Positions 35,581-46,186 are shown, counted from the stretch's first letter. The stretch: DNA of 64,000 nucleotides from Candidatus Zixiibacteriota bacterium (GCA_040753875.1 JBFMDV010000026.1:59579-123578); one strand, 5' to 3'. Program-made: numbers and translations. The notes: generated by a model from the letters alone, not told the origin.

Positions 35581-37074
35581 TTATTCGGCGTTGTCGATCT
35601 GCGCTCGCTGAATCGTCCCGCTGAAATCGACATAAACCGACTTCCACTCACTGAACACATCCAGCGCCGCGGTGGCCGCCTCGCGGTGACCGTTGCCGGT
35701 TTCTTTGGTGCCGCCAAACGGAAGATGCGTTTCGGCGCCAATGGTTGGTGCGTTCACGTAAAAAATACCCGTATAGACATCGCGCATCGCGGTGTATGCC
35801 TTGTTGACATCGCGCGTGTACAGCGACGCCGACAAACCGTAGACTGTGTCGTTGGCCAATTCAATCGCCTCATCGAATGTTCTGAAGGTCCCCACCGAAA
35901 GGACCGGCCCGAAGATTTCTTCTTTCCAGATGCGCATGGTCCGAGTGACACCGGTGAAAATGGTTGGCTGGACGAAGAATCCTTTGTTGTAATTGCCGCC
36001 GGTAAGCCGTTCGCCGCCGCAAGCGAGCCTGGCACCATCTTTCTTGCCGATCTCGATATAGCTGAGCACGGTGTTCATTTGCGATTCGTTGATGCATGGT
36101 CCCATGTTGACCGACTCATCGAGACCGTTGCCAACTTTCAGTTTCCGCGCCCGCTCGACCAGCATATCGGTGAATTTGGCGGCGATCGACTCATGCAATA
36201 TGAGGCGGCTCGTGGCGGTGCAGCGCTGACCGGTGGTGCCGAACGCACCCCACAGCGCTCCTTCGAGCGCCAGCGACAGGTCGGCGTCATCCATAACTAT
36301 CTGCACGTTCTTTCCTCCCATCTCGAGACAGGAGTGCTTGAACTTGGGGGCACAGGCCACCGAGACCTTGCGTCCGATCTCTGTGGAGCCGGTAAATGAC
36401 ACGACTTTTACCCGATCGTCACTGATCAACGCATCGCCGAGTGCTCCGCCGGAACCGGTCACCATATTGACGACACCCGCCGGCACCCCCTCGGCCTCAA
36501 GCGCCCTGAACAGGTTCACGACCGATATCGGTGTATCCGTGGCCGGCTTAATCACCACGGTATTGCCGCAGATAAGCGCCGGCATCATCTTCCACGACGG
36601 GATCGCCATCGGAAAATTCCACGGCGTTATGAACGCGCAAACGCCGAGCGGCTGACGAACAGTCATATTAAATTTGTTGGGAAGCTCCGATGGGGTCGTC
36701 ATGCCGAACAGACGCCGTCCTTCGCCCGCCATGTAATAGGTCATGTCGATCGCTTCCTGAACATCACCACGCGTCTCGATAAGGATCTTCCCCATTTCGC
36801 GAGTCATGTCACGGGAGTTCGCCTCTTTAGCGGCCGTCAAACGAGCGGCCACGCGGTACAAGATCTCACCCCGCTTTGGCGCCGGTACGAGACGCCATTT
36901 TTTGTACGCCTCGGCGGCGGCATCGATGGCCGCTTTGACATCTTCGACCGAAGACTTCTGGAACAGTCCTACCACGTCATCGATGTTGGCGGGGTTACGG
37001 TTTTCAAACGTCTGTCCCGAGCGGGACGCAACCCATTGTCCGTTTATATAGTTCTTATGAACTTCAGCGCACAT
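35581..37074 (-). CDS. Aldehyde dehydrogenase family protein
   Basis: NAD(P)-dependent oxidation of an aldehyde. The 497-residue protein has the standard layout: [30 protein letters not shown], catalytic Glu in CLEMGGKN, and catalytic Cys in GQRCTATSR. The substrate-binding C-terminal end reads [17 protein letters not shown], a variant found in several semialdehyde dehydrogenases, but the substrate is not decided. The ATG has AGGGAG 7 nt upstream and a good promoter. Monocistronic. Confidence 0.9.
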   Translation of the reverse strand: MCAEVHKNYINGQWVASRSGQTFENRNPANIDDVVGLFQKSSVEDVKAAIDAAAEAYKKWRLVPAPKRGEILYRVAARLTAAKEANSRDMTREMGKILIETRGDVQEAIDMTYYMAGEGRRLFGMTTPSELPNKFNMTVRQPLGVCAFITPWNFPMAIPSWKMMPALICGNTVVIKPATDTPISVVNLFRALEAEGVPAGVVNMVTGSGGALGDALISDDRVKVVSFTGSTEIGRKVSVACAPKFKHSCLEMGGKNVQIVMDDADLSLALEGALWGAFGTTGQRCTATSRLILHESIAAKFTDMLVERARKLKVGNGLDESVNMGPCINESQMNTVLSYIEIGKKDGARLACGGERLTGGNYNKGFFVQPTIFTGVTRTMRIWKEEIFGPVLSVGTFRTFDEAIELANDTVYGLSASLYTRDVNKAYTAMRDVYTGIFYVNAPTIGAETHLPFGGTKETGNGHREAATAALDVFSEWKSVYVDFSGTIQRAQIDNAE

Positions 37075-37460
37075 CGCGTTCTCCCTTCAAAATTCCATCA
37101 CACCACCGTCGACCAATGGGCGCCCGGTTGTGAAATAATTCACCCTTGGCCGACTAAAAGGTGGTAATATACCTCTTAGATGAATGAAGTCAACGCCTTT
37201 CGCGATTGCGAATACCGCTGCATCTTACTGTCCGACACGGCGTTGTGAAAGAACAACCATCCTATTCTGTTTGACCGCGCTATACGCCCGCGGATGGCGT
37301 GAAGCGATGCGGCCCGATGATTTCAGTGCCGGCCCCTTCGTGCCCTCCACAGCCGGACGGGTTCACGGCTCGTGCAGCATGTATGCAACGGTTATTCGCC
37401 GATTTCTCTTAACTGATTGGAAGGTCACTCGTTTATATTAGTGGAGAATATGGAGAAGTC
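37075..37460. other. Intergenic region between divergent aldehyde dehydrogenase and barrel genes
   Basis: 386 nt with no convincing gene. The left part holds the promoter of the aldehyde dehydrogenase. The right part is AT-rich near 37430-37440 and may hold a weak promoter for the barrel gene. An 85-codon open frame here shows no recognisable protein character. Confidence 0.6.
37166..37193 (-). promoter_or_regulatory. Sigma-70 promoter of the aldehyde dehydrogenase gene
   Basis: Minus strand: TTGACT (37188-37193), 16-nt spacer, TATATT (37166-37171), five of six matches in each box; 5' leader of about 85 nt. Confidence 0.65.
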
Positions 37461-38102
37461 GTGTACAGTTTAGTCATGGCATCATGGCTCTGTTTGCCGC
37501 TTGCGCCTCTCAACCCACTGGAGCAGGACACACTGCCGGTGATGAGCTTCCACCTCACCGCCGGAATTACAGCCCCTACAGATATCAGTTCGAGCGGTCC
37601 CGAGCTTACCGCCAAATACGAAATGCTGGCCACCCATCCGGTGGTAGTTCGAGGGACGGTTGAGTACAGGTTCAGTCATATACGGGCAAACGTCTATCCC
37701 CAGCGCGATTCGAGGTATGTTCGGCTGAGAGGTGATCTGCACGGGTTCACGGCCGGGGCCGATGTCCTGTACTATCGCGGCACGAACCGGTTGACCGGAT
37801 ACCTTGGGCTTGGCGCGGTCTATTCACTGCATTCACTTATCACCGACGAAGCGGCTTCGGCGAGCATGGCGAGGACATTTGATATCGATAAGATCGAGAT
37901 CGCTCCCGCGGTGGGATACCGTGTGACGATGGGGCTACGGTATCATCGAGTGTACTCACTGGAGATAACCATCACGGAACTCCGACCAAAATTTCTATAC
38001 ACTCGTTACATGGATACCGGTTATGCCCGGAGCGACGATCCGACCCGCCTGAGCGGTTTCCGTGTTTCGGTAGGCCACTTGTGGACTATCCGCCAGTGGT
38101 GA
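37461..38102 (+). CDS. Small outer-membrane beta-barrel-like protein
   Basis: The 213-residue product has a short hydrophobic start that may be a signal peptide (LVMASWLCLPLAPL) and then alternating amphipathic strands (YLGLGAVYSLHSLI, SGFRVSVGHLWTIRQW), the pattern of an OmpW- or OmpA-like barrel. I cannot name it. The start is a GTG with GGAG five nt upstream; an ATG at 37476 is an alternative. It is convergent with the AlkA-like gene, leaving one nt between the two stops. Confidence 0.6.
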   Translation: MYSLVMASWLCLPLAPLNPLEQDTLPVMSFHLTAGITAPTDISSSGPELTAKYEMLATHPVVVRGTVEYRFSHIRANVYPQRDSRYVRLRGDLHGFTAGADVLYYRGTNRLTGYLGLGAVYSLHSLITDEAASASMARTFDIDKIEIAPAVGYRVTMGLRYHRVYSLEITITELRPKFLYTRYMDTGYARSDDPTRLSGFRVSVGHLWTIRQW

Positions 38103-38103
38103 A

Positions 38104-38712
38104 CTACTCCGTGGCCAGGCTGCGCCATAAATACCAGCAAGCCACGGTACGGTGTGGACGCCATCGTTCGCTGAACGACTCCAGATCAACCTCCTCCTGC
38201 GTCACTCCATACAGCTTGTGAATAGCTGTTTGGATGCCGTTGTCTCCAGCCGAAAATACATCGGGCCGTCCCAGCACGAACATGAGATACATCTCCGCGC
38301 TCCAGCGCCCGATTCCTTTTATCGTAGTCAATTCGGCGACCACCTTCTCATCCGACAAGTGCCCCAATCCGTGCAGCTTGACAGAACCATCGAGCACCTT
38401 CGCGGTAAGGTCCCGCAGGTATTTCAATTTCTGCGGCGACACGCCGGCGGCCCGGAGTTGTTTGTCTGTCAGCCTGCCAAGCGAAGCGGCGCTCAGCCGC
38501 TTAACACCTGCCGCTACACGAATTCGTTTGAAAATAGCTCTGGCCACTTTGCCGGACAATTGCTGATACACAATGATCTCCGCCAACGCATGAACGGCAC
38601 CGCGTTTCAGTTTGATTTGCGGCGGGCCGACTTTACGGATAACCCGGCCCAGAACCGGGTCGACGGTAGCTATATGACGTTCAGGCGACGTCGGCCGCTT
38701 CGGATGCTTCAT
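38104..38712 (-). CDS. DNA-3-methyladenine glycosylase, AlkA type
   Basis: Base excision of alkylated purines. The 202-residue protein is a minimal HhH-GPD glycosylase: IVYQQLSGKVA in the entry helix, the helix-hairpin-helix LTTIKGIGRWSAEMYLMF, and the catalytic Asp in FSAGDNGIQTAI. It lacks the N-terminal sheet of E. coli AlkA, as in many bacterial short forms. The start overlaps the GT39 stop (ATGA). Confidence 0.88.
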   Translation of the reverse strand: MKHPKRPTSPERHIATVDPVLGRVIRKVGPPQIKLKRGAVHALAEIIVYQQLSGKVARAIFKRIRVAAGVKRLSAASLGRLTDKQLRAAGVSPQKLKYLRDLTAKVLDGSVKLHGLGHLSDEKVVAELTTIKGIGRWSAEMYLMFVLGRPDVFSAGDNGIQTAIHKLYGVTQEEVDLESFSERWRPHRTVACWYLWRSLATE

Positions 38713-40676
38713 TTCTGTCTAATGTCCTTCTTGAACGGCCCATAGACATAACCTGTCCGATAGAAATAGGAACCGAGCACGTGTCCCCGGTGTGTTATTT
38801 CAAAACTGCGAATCTCCGTCAGACTATCGAACCGATTGGTTGCTATAGGCTCGCTGAGAAACCAAGGGTCATCGGCTATCATAATGACATTTCGTCCGTA
38901 TTGTTCCTTTTCATTGAACCAGTACCGATACGACAAGCCATTCTTGCCGAACAAATGCTGGCCACCGGTCAGCGCGGGGCCATCGAATCGACTGTAGAAC
39001 GCCATCTCGCTTGACATGCTGTATTTATCCAGGCCGACAGCAAGCGGTTCGACACCAAATCTGTGCAGAAGGTCGGCGCGGACAGTATCCACCGATGCGG
39101 CCAGTTGTTTCCATCCGACAGCGCCCAGTGTTCCTTTTGGATATGGTACCCCGGGCAATCCAAGCACCAGGTAATAGAGCGCGAGTCCGTATATTACCGC
39201 AATCACATTTGCGGTCGGCAGCCACCATGGGCGCATGCGCACGAGAAATGGCCTGCGATCCTTTTGGCCGCGACCCGGGCTCATCGAGACGGCAATGACA
39301 GGCAGCAACGCCAGCCAGAGAGGTCCGGTCCAGTTGAGCTTTGGTTCGTGGGTCAAACTGAAGAGAAGAAAAACCGCCAGCGGCACCGTTGTGAGCCAGA
39401 GGACGAATCGCCGGGAACGAACAAGTTGTTCGTTCCGGATCTCGTTTTCGACAATGACAGGCTTAACCAATACCGCCATGGCCGCCACCAGTCCGACCGG
39501 GCTTAAGAGCACAATAGCCGAACCGAGTAGAAGATGTGGCGAGAAGCGGAATGACTCGCTCAACCGGCGGCCTGTCTGAAATACGAACGACGCCCACTCG
39601 TGGGTGGCATTCCAGTAGATAACCGGCGCGAAGAGCACGGCAGCGATGGCAAGCGCCATGTACGGTTGAGGTTTGGTCAGCCAGTGGCGTCGCTTTCCCT
39701 CTGTAATGACAAACAGAACGACAGCCGGGACAAGGAGCGCGATCGTGTACTTTGACAGGAGTCCGAGTCCGATACAAATGCCGGCGCCGAACCATGACGA
39801 TGACCTGCCGGCAAGTAATGCACGCCCCAGAAAGAACAGCGCACCGGCCCAACACGCAGTGAGCGGCGCATCTGGTGTGGCTATCAGACCAGTACCAAAG
39901 AAAAATGGAAGTGTGGACATCAGAAGCAGCATCGCGAAGGCAGGTCGCCGACCAAACAGCTCGCGCGTAAGCGCCATCCCGAAATACGCGGCGATCAGCC
40001 AACTCGCCAGAGTCCCGATTCGCACGCCGAACTCGCTCTTGCCGAATAACGCTGTGCCGACACCGATAAGCCAGGCGACCATGGGTGGATGATCGAGATA
40101 ACCGGGCGACGGATGCTGACTGTAGTTCCAGTAGTACGCCTCCTCGGGAAGGAGTTCAGGCACGCCGAGATACACGAGACGCACCAGGAAAAGATATGCA
40201 ACCAGCGACAGCGTGCTGCCTATCCATAAGCGGTTAAGACTCTTCGATTTGTCGCTAAGCGAGCCGCGAATCAGCGCGATCCCTATACCGATAGTCAGTG
40301 ATGACACGAGGGCCGCAGGGAGCAGCGCGGCCATGGCAGGCCACTCAAACTTGTCAGACAGCAGCGCGAAAAGTCCACCGCGAAGGCAGAATGCCAGCAG
40401 GAATACCGAGGCCAGCCGAAGGCTTTTGCGAACATCATGCCCGGTATCGGTTCGGGGCCACAGTAGCGAATAAACTGCCAGATACAGTATGGCTGACGTT
40501 ATGAGGAAACTCCATAAGTCGGCAAATTGCGAAACCGATTCGTGTGTGTTGAAAATGGCGAACAAGCCAATATCAATGACAAGCTGAGCCGACATCAGGA
40601 GCACGAGTGTGCTCGAATTACCACGTCTGATAGTCCCCCACGTCAGTTGAACCGCTCGCCGCATGTATGCCAACAT
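38709..40676 (-). CDS. GT39-family membrane glycosyltransferase
   Basis: The 655-residue protein has about 12 to 14 membrane helices and the GT-C hallmark of family 39: an acidic pair in the first large loop (ELLPEEAYYWNYSQ) followed by YLDHPPM. Such enzymes take sugar from a polyprenyl phosphate donor and put it on lipid A or protein outside the inner membrane. The periplasmic C-terminal part is about 150 residues. The acceptor is not known. No ribosome site is clear; a second Met lies four codons in. Confidence 0.85.
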   Translation of the reverse strand: MLAYMRRAVQLTWGTIRRGNSSTLVLLMSAQLVIDIGLFAIFNTHESVSQFADLWSFLITSAILYLAVYSLLWPRTDTGHDVRKSLRLASVFLLAFCLRGGLFALLSDKFEWPAMAALLPAALVSSLTIGIGIALIRGSLSDKSKSLNRLWIGSTLSLVAYLFLVRLVYLGVPELLPEEAYYWNYSQHPSPGYLDHPPMVAWLIGVGTALFGKSEFGVRIGTLASWLIAAYFGMALTRELFGRRPAFAMLLLMSTLPFFFGTGLIATPDAPLTACWAGALFFLGRALLAGRSSSWFGAGICIGLGLLSKYTIALLVPAVVLFVITEGKRRHWLTKPQPYMALAIAAVLFAPVIYWNATHEWASFVFQTGRRLSESFRFSPHLLLGSAIVLLSPVGLVAAMAVLVKPVIVENEIRNEQLVRSRRFVLWLTTVPLAVFLLFSLTHEPKLNWTGPLWLALLPVIAVSMSPGRGQKDRRPFLVRMRPWWLPTANVIAVIYGLALYYLVLGLPGVPYPKGTLGAVGWKQLAASVDTVRADLLHRFGVEPLAVGLDKYSMSSEMAFYSRFDGPALTGGQHLFGKNGLSYRYWFNEKEQYGRNVIMIADDPWFLSEPIATNRFDSLTEIRSFEITHRGHVLGSYFYRTGYVYGPFKKDIRQK

Positions 40677-40707
40677 TGTAACCGCTGATCGCTGCCCGTT
40701 TCGACCG

Positions 40708-41832
40708 TCACATCCGCTGCTGATACCTGGCGAGGAAATCGCGACGAAACGCTTCGAACCGACCTCGCTCGATAGCTTCGCGAATGTCGCGCATCAGCTT
40801 CTGGAAAAAATATGTCGAATGATACGAACTGAGCACCATCCCCACTATCTCTGATTGGTTGAACAAATGACGCAGATAGGCGCGGCTGTATCGCCGGCAG
40901 ACGCGGCAGTCACAGTGCGGGTCAAGCGGGCGGTTGTCATCGGTGAAATCGGCATTGCGATAAACGAGCGGCCCCTCCGATGTAAAGACGCAGCCGGTCC
41001 TGGCGTTCCGGGTAGGAAGCACACAGTCGAACATGTCGATGCCGTGTGATACCGCCATGAGGATATCCTCGGGGTACCCTACTCCCATCAAATATCGAGG
41101 TTTGTGAGACGGCAAATATTGAATGGTATGAGCTAATACCGATTCCATCTCCTGCTTGCTCTCTCCTACCGAAAGCCCGCCTATGGCGTTGCCGGGGAAA
41201 TCAAGCCCGACGATCTGCTCAGCCGATTGTGTGCGCAGATGGGGATAGGTCGAGCCCTGCACGATACCGAAGAGAGTGATATCTGGGTCATTGAGTTCCC
41301 GATGCCGTTTCAGGCCCCGCTTTGCCCAGTCGTGCGTCCGTCGTACGCCGAATGCGGCCGTGGCTTCGTCACACGGATACGGCACGCACTGGTCGAACGC
41401 CATGATGATATCGGCGCCGATATCGTGTTGAATCTCAATCACTTTCTCGGAAGTGAAAAAATGACGCGAGCCATCAAGGTGAGATTGAAACTCCACGCCG
41501 TCATCGGTGACTTTCGAAATGTCTTTAAGTGAGAACACCTGGAAACCGCCGCTGTCGGTGAGTGTCGGCTTGTTCCAGCCGGTGAATTGCGCCAATCCCC
41601 CTTGTCGTTTGATCACGCCGGTGCCGGGTCGAAGGTACAGATGGTAGGTGTTGCCAAGGACTATCTCGGCACCACAGCTTTCGAGGTCCTCGGCGGTCAG
41701 AGCCTTTACCGCACCGGAGGTCCCAACCGGCATGAAGGCCGGGGTCTGCACGTTTCCGTGCGGCGTTTCGAGCACGCCGCGTCGTGCCGACTGGTCGGTG
41801 CCATGCAGGCTGAATGAAAACGGCTTACCCAA
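40708..41832 (-). CDS. tgt: Queuine tRNA-ribosyltransferase
   Basis: Exchanges guanine 34 for preQ1 in tRNAs with GUN anticodons. The 374-residue protein has LTDSGGFQVFSL (first active Asp), the GLSVGE loop, the DCVLPTRNAR segment carrying the nucleophilic Asp, and the zinc site CDCRVCRRYSR followed by a His. I chose the TTG at 41832, which overlaps the radA stop and gives the normal family length; the frame extends 46 codons further upstream into radA but without family similarity. Ribosome site is weak. Confidence 0.9.
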   Translation of the reverse strand: MGKPFSFSLHGTDQSARRGVLETPHGNVQTPAFMPVGTSGAVKALTAEDLESCGAEIVLGNTYHLYLRPGTGVIKRQGGLAQFTGWNKPTLTDSGGFQVFSLKDISKVTDDGVEFQSHLDGSRHFFTSEKVIEIQHDIGADIIMAFDQCVPYPCDEATAAFGVRRTHDWAKRGLKRHRELNDPDITLFGIVQGSTYPHLRTQSAEQIVGLDFPGNAIGGLSVGESKQEMESVLAHTIQYLPSHKPRYLMGVGYPEDILMAVSHGIDMFDCVLPTRNARTGCVFTSEGPLVYRNADFTDDNRPLDPHCDCRVCRRYSRAYLRHLFNQSEIVGMVLSSYHSTYFFQKLMRDIREAIERGRFEAFRRDFLARYQQRM

Positions 41833-43189
41833 GCGCGATATCCAGAGCTGACTGAATCTCGGACACCGCCGATACTTGAATCCCGCCCGTCGTGACCTGC
41901 GCCCGGTTAGGTTCCGGCAGCAGAATAGTCTCGAAACCAAGTTTGGCAGCTTCGGCCACCCGGCGGTCAATCATCGTGATCCCTCGGACTTCGCCCGACA
42001 GCCCCACCTCACCCACGGCCATCAGTTTGCTGTCGACTGGTTTGTTGAGAAGAGAAGACGCAATCGCGATCAAGATTGGCAGATCGAGTGCCGGCTCGGA
42101 CAATCTCAGACCGCCGGCGACCGAGACAAACACATCGTGGGTAGCCATCGAGTACTCGCACCGTTTTTCCAGAATGGCGAGCAACAGCGCCAGTTTCCGA
42201 TGATCGATCCCGCCCGCGACCCGTTGCGGATTGCCGTAACTGGCGCGCGTCACCAGCGCTTGTACTTCTACCAGTAGCGGGCGGTTCCCTTCGCAGATAC
42301 CGGCCACGACGGCACCCGTGCGCGGTTGGCCGGCGTGCGATGACAGAAAGAAGGATGACGGATTGCTGACCTCGGTCAGCCCCTGCGATGTCATTTGAAA
42401 CAGGCCGATTTCGGCCACTGAGCCGAACCGGTTCTTGTTGGCGCGGAGGATCCGGTAGAGATGTGACGAATCCCCTTCGAAATACAGCACAGTATCGACC
42501 ATATGTTCGAGCACCTTGGGGCCGGCCACCAATCCGTCTTTGGTGACATGGCCGACCAAAAAGAGCGCGAAACCTTTGGCCTTGGCGAGATTGATCAACG
42601 TTCCGGCCGCTTCGCGGATCTGACCCACTGTTCCGGGTGGCGAATCGAACTGCGCGCAGGAGACTGTCTGGATCGAATCGACCAGAACCACGCCGTAGTC
42701 GTTGGCGCTCAGCAGTTCGACAATCTCTTCGAGTTGCGTGGCTGTCACAACAGTGACCCCTTCTCCTCGAATACCGAGCCGGTTGGCACGAATCCTGATC
42801 TGTGAGAGGGATTCCTCGCCGGTGATATACAACACCGGAATACCTTGCCGCGAATAAGCGTCGGCTGCCTGCAGGATGAGTGTCGATTTGCCGATGCCGG
42901 GGTCGCCGCCGATAAGCACGGTCATACCAGAAAGCAACTGCCCGCCCAGGACGCGGTCAAACTCCTCGAATCCGGACTCGTGGCCGGTGAGCCGTTCACT
43001 TGAGATATGGGCGAGCGAGACCGATTCGACACGGGATTCTTGCCGGCGGGATTTTTTCTTGTCCGGGACCCGCTCTTCGATCAGGCTGTTCCAGGCGGCA
43101 CATTCCCTGCATTGGCCCTGCCATTTGGTATGTTCGGCGCCACATTGGGAACAGTAATACGCGGTCTTGATCCTGCGGACATCAACCAT
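41825..43189 (-). CDS. radA: DNA repair protein RadA (Sms)
   Basis: RecA-like helicase used in recombination and branch migration. The 454-residue chain has an N-terminal zinc finger (CSQCGAEHTKWQGQCREC), Walker A GGDPGIGKST, the RadA-specific KNRFG, and a C-terminal Lon-like domain. Start overlaps the MlaF stop by one nt. Length is typical. Confidence 0.95.
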   Translation of the reverse strand: MVDVRRIKTAYYCSQCGAEHTKWQGQCRECAAWNSLIEERVPDKKKSRRQESRVESVSLAHISSERLTGHESGFEEFDRVLGGQLLSGMTVLIGGDPGIGKSTLILQAADAYSRQGIPVLYITGEESLSQIRIRANRLGIRGEGVTVVTATQLEEIVELLSANDYGVVLVDSIQTVSCAQFDSPPGTVGQIREAAGTLINLAKAKGFALFLVGHVTKDGLVAGPKVLEHMVDTVLYFEGDSSHLYRILRANKNRFGSVAEIGLFQMTSQGLTEVSNPSSFFLSSHAGQPRTGAVVAGICEGNRPLLVEVQALVTRASYGNPQRVAGGIDHRKLALLLAILEKRCEYSMATHDVFVSVAGGLRLSEPALDLPILIAIASSLLNKPVDSKLMAVGEVGLSGEVRGITMIDRRVAEAAKLGFETILLPEPNRAQVTTGGIQVSAVSEIQSALDIALG

Positions 43190-43950
43190 CAGCGCACCTG
43201 GATTGGTCCGGCGGCGCTGCCGGTTATGAATTGATGCACGACCGGGTCGGTGGCGTGGCGGACATCATCCGGGGTACCGTCGAACGCGATCTTCCCCTGG
43301 TACAGCATGACGATCCGGTCGGCGATCTTGAACGCAGAGCTCATGTCATGGGTAACGGCAACGGAAGTAACGTTGAGTTTGTGGTTCAATTCAAGAATCA
43401 GGTCATTGATAACATCGGCCGTGATCGGGTCGAGGCCGGTGGTCGGCTCGTCGTACAGCAGCACTTCCGGGCCGGCGGCTATAGCCCGCGCCAGCCCGAC
43501 CCGTTTTCGCATACCGCCGGACAACTCAGCCGGGTATTTCTCAGCAGCGTCGGACAGCCCCACCATTTCGAGTTTGGACATCACGATCTCGTCGATCTCT
43601 TCCGAACGATAGGTGCGCGATTCAACCAACCCAAGCCCCACGTTCTCCGCCACGGTCATGGAATCGAACAGCGCCGCCGATTGAAACAGAAGCCCGAAAC
43701 GCCGACGCATGGCCGTGAGCTCATCGCTTTTTAGTTCGCCGATATTACGGCCATCAAAGAAGATGCTCCCTTCGTCCGGCTCCATCAGGCGCACCAGATG
43801 TTTCAACAGAACCGACTTGCCGGTACCCGACTGGCCGATTACCACGATCGATTCCCCCTTGCGTATCTCCAGCGTGACACCGTCAAGCACCGCCTGCTTT
43901 CGGAATGATTTTCTCAGATTCTCGATATACAGATAATGGTTGTCTGGCAT
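43189..43950 (-). CDS. mlaF: MlaF-like phospholipid transport ATPase
   Basis: The 253-residue ABC ATPase has GQSGTGKS (Walker A), LSGGMRKRVGLARA (the Met-Arg-Lys-Arg is typical of MlaF) and VLLYDEPTTGLDP. It powers retrograde or anterograde phospholipid traffic between membranes, together with MlaE. The start at 43950 (MPDNHYLY) fits family members better than the Met nine codons upstream and begins 1 nt after the MlaE stop. No mlaC, mlaD or mlaB is present. Confidence 0.9.
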   Translation of the reverse strand: MPDNHYLYIENLRKSFRKQAVLDGVTLEIRKGESIVVIGQSGTGKSVLLKHLVRLMEPDEGSIFFDGRNIGELKSDELTAMRRRFGLLFQSAALFDSMTVAENVGLGLVESRTYRSEEIDEIVMSKLEMVGLSDAAEKYPAELSGGMRKRVGLARAIAAGPEVLLYDEPTTGLDPITADVINDLILELNHKLNVTSVAVTHDMSSAFKIADRIVMLYQGKIAFDGTPDDVRHATDPVVHQFITGSAAGPIQVR

Positions 43951-43951
43951 A

Positions 43952-44740
43952 TCAGATCCGGAATAACAAGATGGCAAAAATGAAATTGAAAATCAGGATC
44001 AGGACCGATGATATGACCACCGCTGTCGTAGTGGCGCGTCCGACACCCTGAGCTCCTCCCTCGGTGTGAAATCCCTCGTAGCAACCGGTGATACCGATTA
44101 ACAGGCCAAACACGGCTGCTTTGGTGAGACCGTTGACGAAATCGGTAAGTTTGAAGGACGCGCGAAAGCCGTTGAGGAACGTTTCGAATGAAACATCGAC
44201 CCCAATTACCGCAACGACCAGGCCGCCGAGGATGGCGATGAAATTGGCAAACACCACCAACAGCGGCACCATAAAGATGCACGCGAGCACCCGCGGCATG
44301 ATCAGATAGCGCGTAGGACTGATTCCCATTACTTCAAGGGCATCGATCTGCTCGGTGACACGCATGGTGCCGAGTTCGGCAGAGATGCCGGCCCCCACTC
44401 GCCCGGCGAACACCAGCGCCGACAACACCGGCGCAAGTTCGATCACAACGGCTTTGCCAACCGCCTGGCCGAGATAGCGAAGCGGCGCGCCTATGAATTT
44501 GAACTGATACGCCGCCTGCCAGGCGGAGACAGCGCCTACGAATACCGAGATGACTATGATCAGCGGCAGGGACTTGACGCCGATGGAGTACAGTTGCTCA
44601 AAGATGAGCCCTATGGAACGCGGAACGTCCTTGAGGGAAACGATGAATTTCCCCAGCATGATACAGCCGCCGCCAAGTCGATTGACGAAATTGATGCCAC
44701 GGCGGCCAAGCGTTACCACACCATAGTCGACGTAATCCAT
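43952..44740 (-). CDS. mlaE: MlaE-like phospholipid transport permease
   Basis: The 262-residue integral membrane protein has the MlaE signature: LIEFAGRVGAG-like segment (LVFAGRVGAGISAELGTM), then ALEVMGISPTRYLIMPRV. About five membrane helices. The start lies 8 nt behind dnaB. Forms an ABC transporter with the ATPase downstream. Confidence 0.9.
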   Translation of the reverse strand: MDYVDYGVVTLGRRGINFVNRLGGGCIMLGKFIVSLKDVPRSIGLIFEQLYSIGVKSLPLIIVISVFVGAVSAWQAAYQFKFIGAPLRYLGQAVGKAVVIELAPVLSALVFAGRVGAGISAELGTMRVTEQIDALEVMGISPTRYLIMPRVLACIFMVPLLVVFANFIAILGGLVVAVIGVDVSFETFLNGFRASFKLTDFVNGLTKAAVFGLLIGITGCYEGFHTEGGAQGVGRATTTAVVISSVLILIFNFIFAILLFRI

Positions 44741-44748
44741 CCCTGTCC

Positions 44749-46179
44749 CTAAAACGGTACATCCGGTCCGACCGGCTCCACTCCGGGCGGCAGGTCGCGG
44801 CGGAATTCCGGATTTTCAAATCGAGCCAGTTCTTTGCGGAAAGTCAGATTCACACTGCCGGTGGGGCCGTTACGCTGTTTGGCTACAATGATCTCCGCAC
44901 GTCCGAGCTTGTCCTGGTTCTTCGGGTCGCGCTTGTCGTCTTCGGAAAGATACGCTTCCGGTCGATAGACAAACAGCACCAAGTCGGCATCCTGTTCGAT
45001 AGCGCCGGACTCCCGTAGGTCGGCCAGTTGCGGCCGTTTCTCGCCACCGCGTTGTTCTACGGCTCGCGATAACTGCGACACACCCAGCACCGGCACGGCC
45101 AGTTCCTTGGCCAGGACCTTGAGATTGCGCGAGATTACAGAGATTTCCTGCTGTCGGTTCTCCGCCCGTCCGGACGCGTGCATCATCTGAAGATAGTCGA
45201 CAATTATCAGCGCCAGATCGTTGTGCTGCTGCTTGAGTCGGCGTGACTTGGCACGCATTTCAAGCGAGGTGAGGGTGGCGGAATCGTCGATGTAGATATT
45301 CGCCGGTGCCAGCAGATTGGCGGCGCGAGTGAGATGCATCCACTGTTCGTGGCTGAGCTTTCGGGAGCGCAGCGTGTGCTGGCTGATACCCGAGCGGCCG
45401 CACAGCATGCGAAGTGCAAGCTGTTCCTTGGACATTTCTACCGAAAAGATCGCGACCGGTTTCTTGAGATTGATCGACACATGCTCGGCGATATTGACAG
45501 CCAGCGCCGATTTCCCCATCGACGGACGCCCGGCCACCACTACAAAGTCACCATTATGCAGCCCCTGCGTCATGGCGTCCAACTCGCCAAACCCGGTTTT
45601 GATCCCCTCGAACTCAGCTTCCCCTGACTGAAAACTCTCAATCTGCGAGACCGAATCATTGATAAGCTGTTTGAGCGGCACGAACGCCTGACGGAGTCGA
45701 CTCTCGGAAATATTAAAAATGCTCGCTTCGGCCTCGTCGAGCAGCGTATCCACCGGCTGTTCAAGGTTATAACAACTTCGGGCAATCTCAGTGGTAGTCG
45801 AGATAAGGCGGCGAAGCAACGACTTCTCGAGAACGATATTCGCGTACGATGCGATGTGTGCTGTAGATGCCACTCCCTCGACCAGGTCGACCAGATACAC
45901 TCGCCCGCCCGCCTTCTCAAGCTCACCATCTCTGAGCAGAGCGTTGGCTATCGTGGTGATATCGCACGGCTCGGAGCGAGCGTACAATTCCAGGGCAGAG
46001 TGATAAATAGCCTGATGTTTCGGAAAATAGAAATGCGTCTCATTGTCAAGGATCTCGACGGCGCGGTTGAGCGCGTCGGGGTCTTTAAGGATCGCCCCAA
46101 GCACCGCCTGCTCGGCATCAAGCGATTGCGGCGGCTGCAAGCGGTCAAGCTCTCTGTCTGTTCGTGTCTGGAAGGCCAT
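44749..46179 (-). CDS. dnaB: Replicative DNA helicase DnaB
   Basis: Unwinds DNA at the replication fork. The 476-residue chain has the N-terminal helical domain (PQSLDAEQAVLGAIL), Walker A RPSMGKSALAVN, Walker B LIIVDYLQMM, and DLRESGAIEQDADLV. No intein is present. The start ATG lies just 7 nt behind a perfect TATAAT, so its own transcript would be leaderless; no ribosome site is visible. Confidence 0.96.
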   Translation of the reverse strand: MAFQTRTDRELDRLQPPQSLDAEQAVLGAILKDPDALNRAVEILDNETHFYFPKHQAIYHSALELYARSEPCDITTIANALLRDGELEKAGGRVYLVDLVEGVASTAHIASYANIVLEKSLLRRLISTTTEIARSCYNLEQPVDTLLDEAEASIFNISESRLRQAFVPLKQLINDSVSQIESFQSGEAEFEGIKTGFGELDAMTQGLHNGDFVVVAGRPSMGKSALAVNIAEHVSINLKKPVAIFSVEMSKEQLALRMLCGRSGISQHTLRSRKLSHEQWMHLTRAANLLAPANIYIDDSATLTSLEMRAKSRRLKQQHNDLALIIVDYLQMMHASGRAENRQQEISVISRNLKVLAKELAVPVLGVSQLSRAVEQRGGEKRPQLADLRESGAIEQDADLVLFVYRPEAYLSEDDKRDPKNQDKLGRAEIIVAKQRNGPTGSVNLTFRKELARFENPEFRRDLPPGVEPVGPDVPF

Positions 46180-46186
46180 AACAACA

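Noticed and set aside
37184..37441. 85-codon open frame between aldehyde dehydrogenase and barrel genes
   Set aside because: Overlaps the likely promoter, has no ribosome site and no recognisable protein character.
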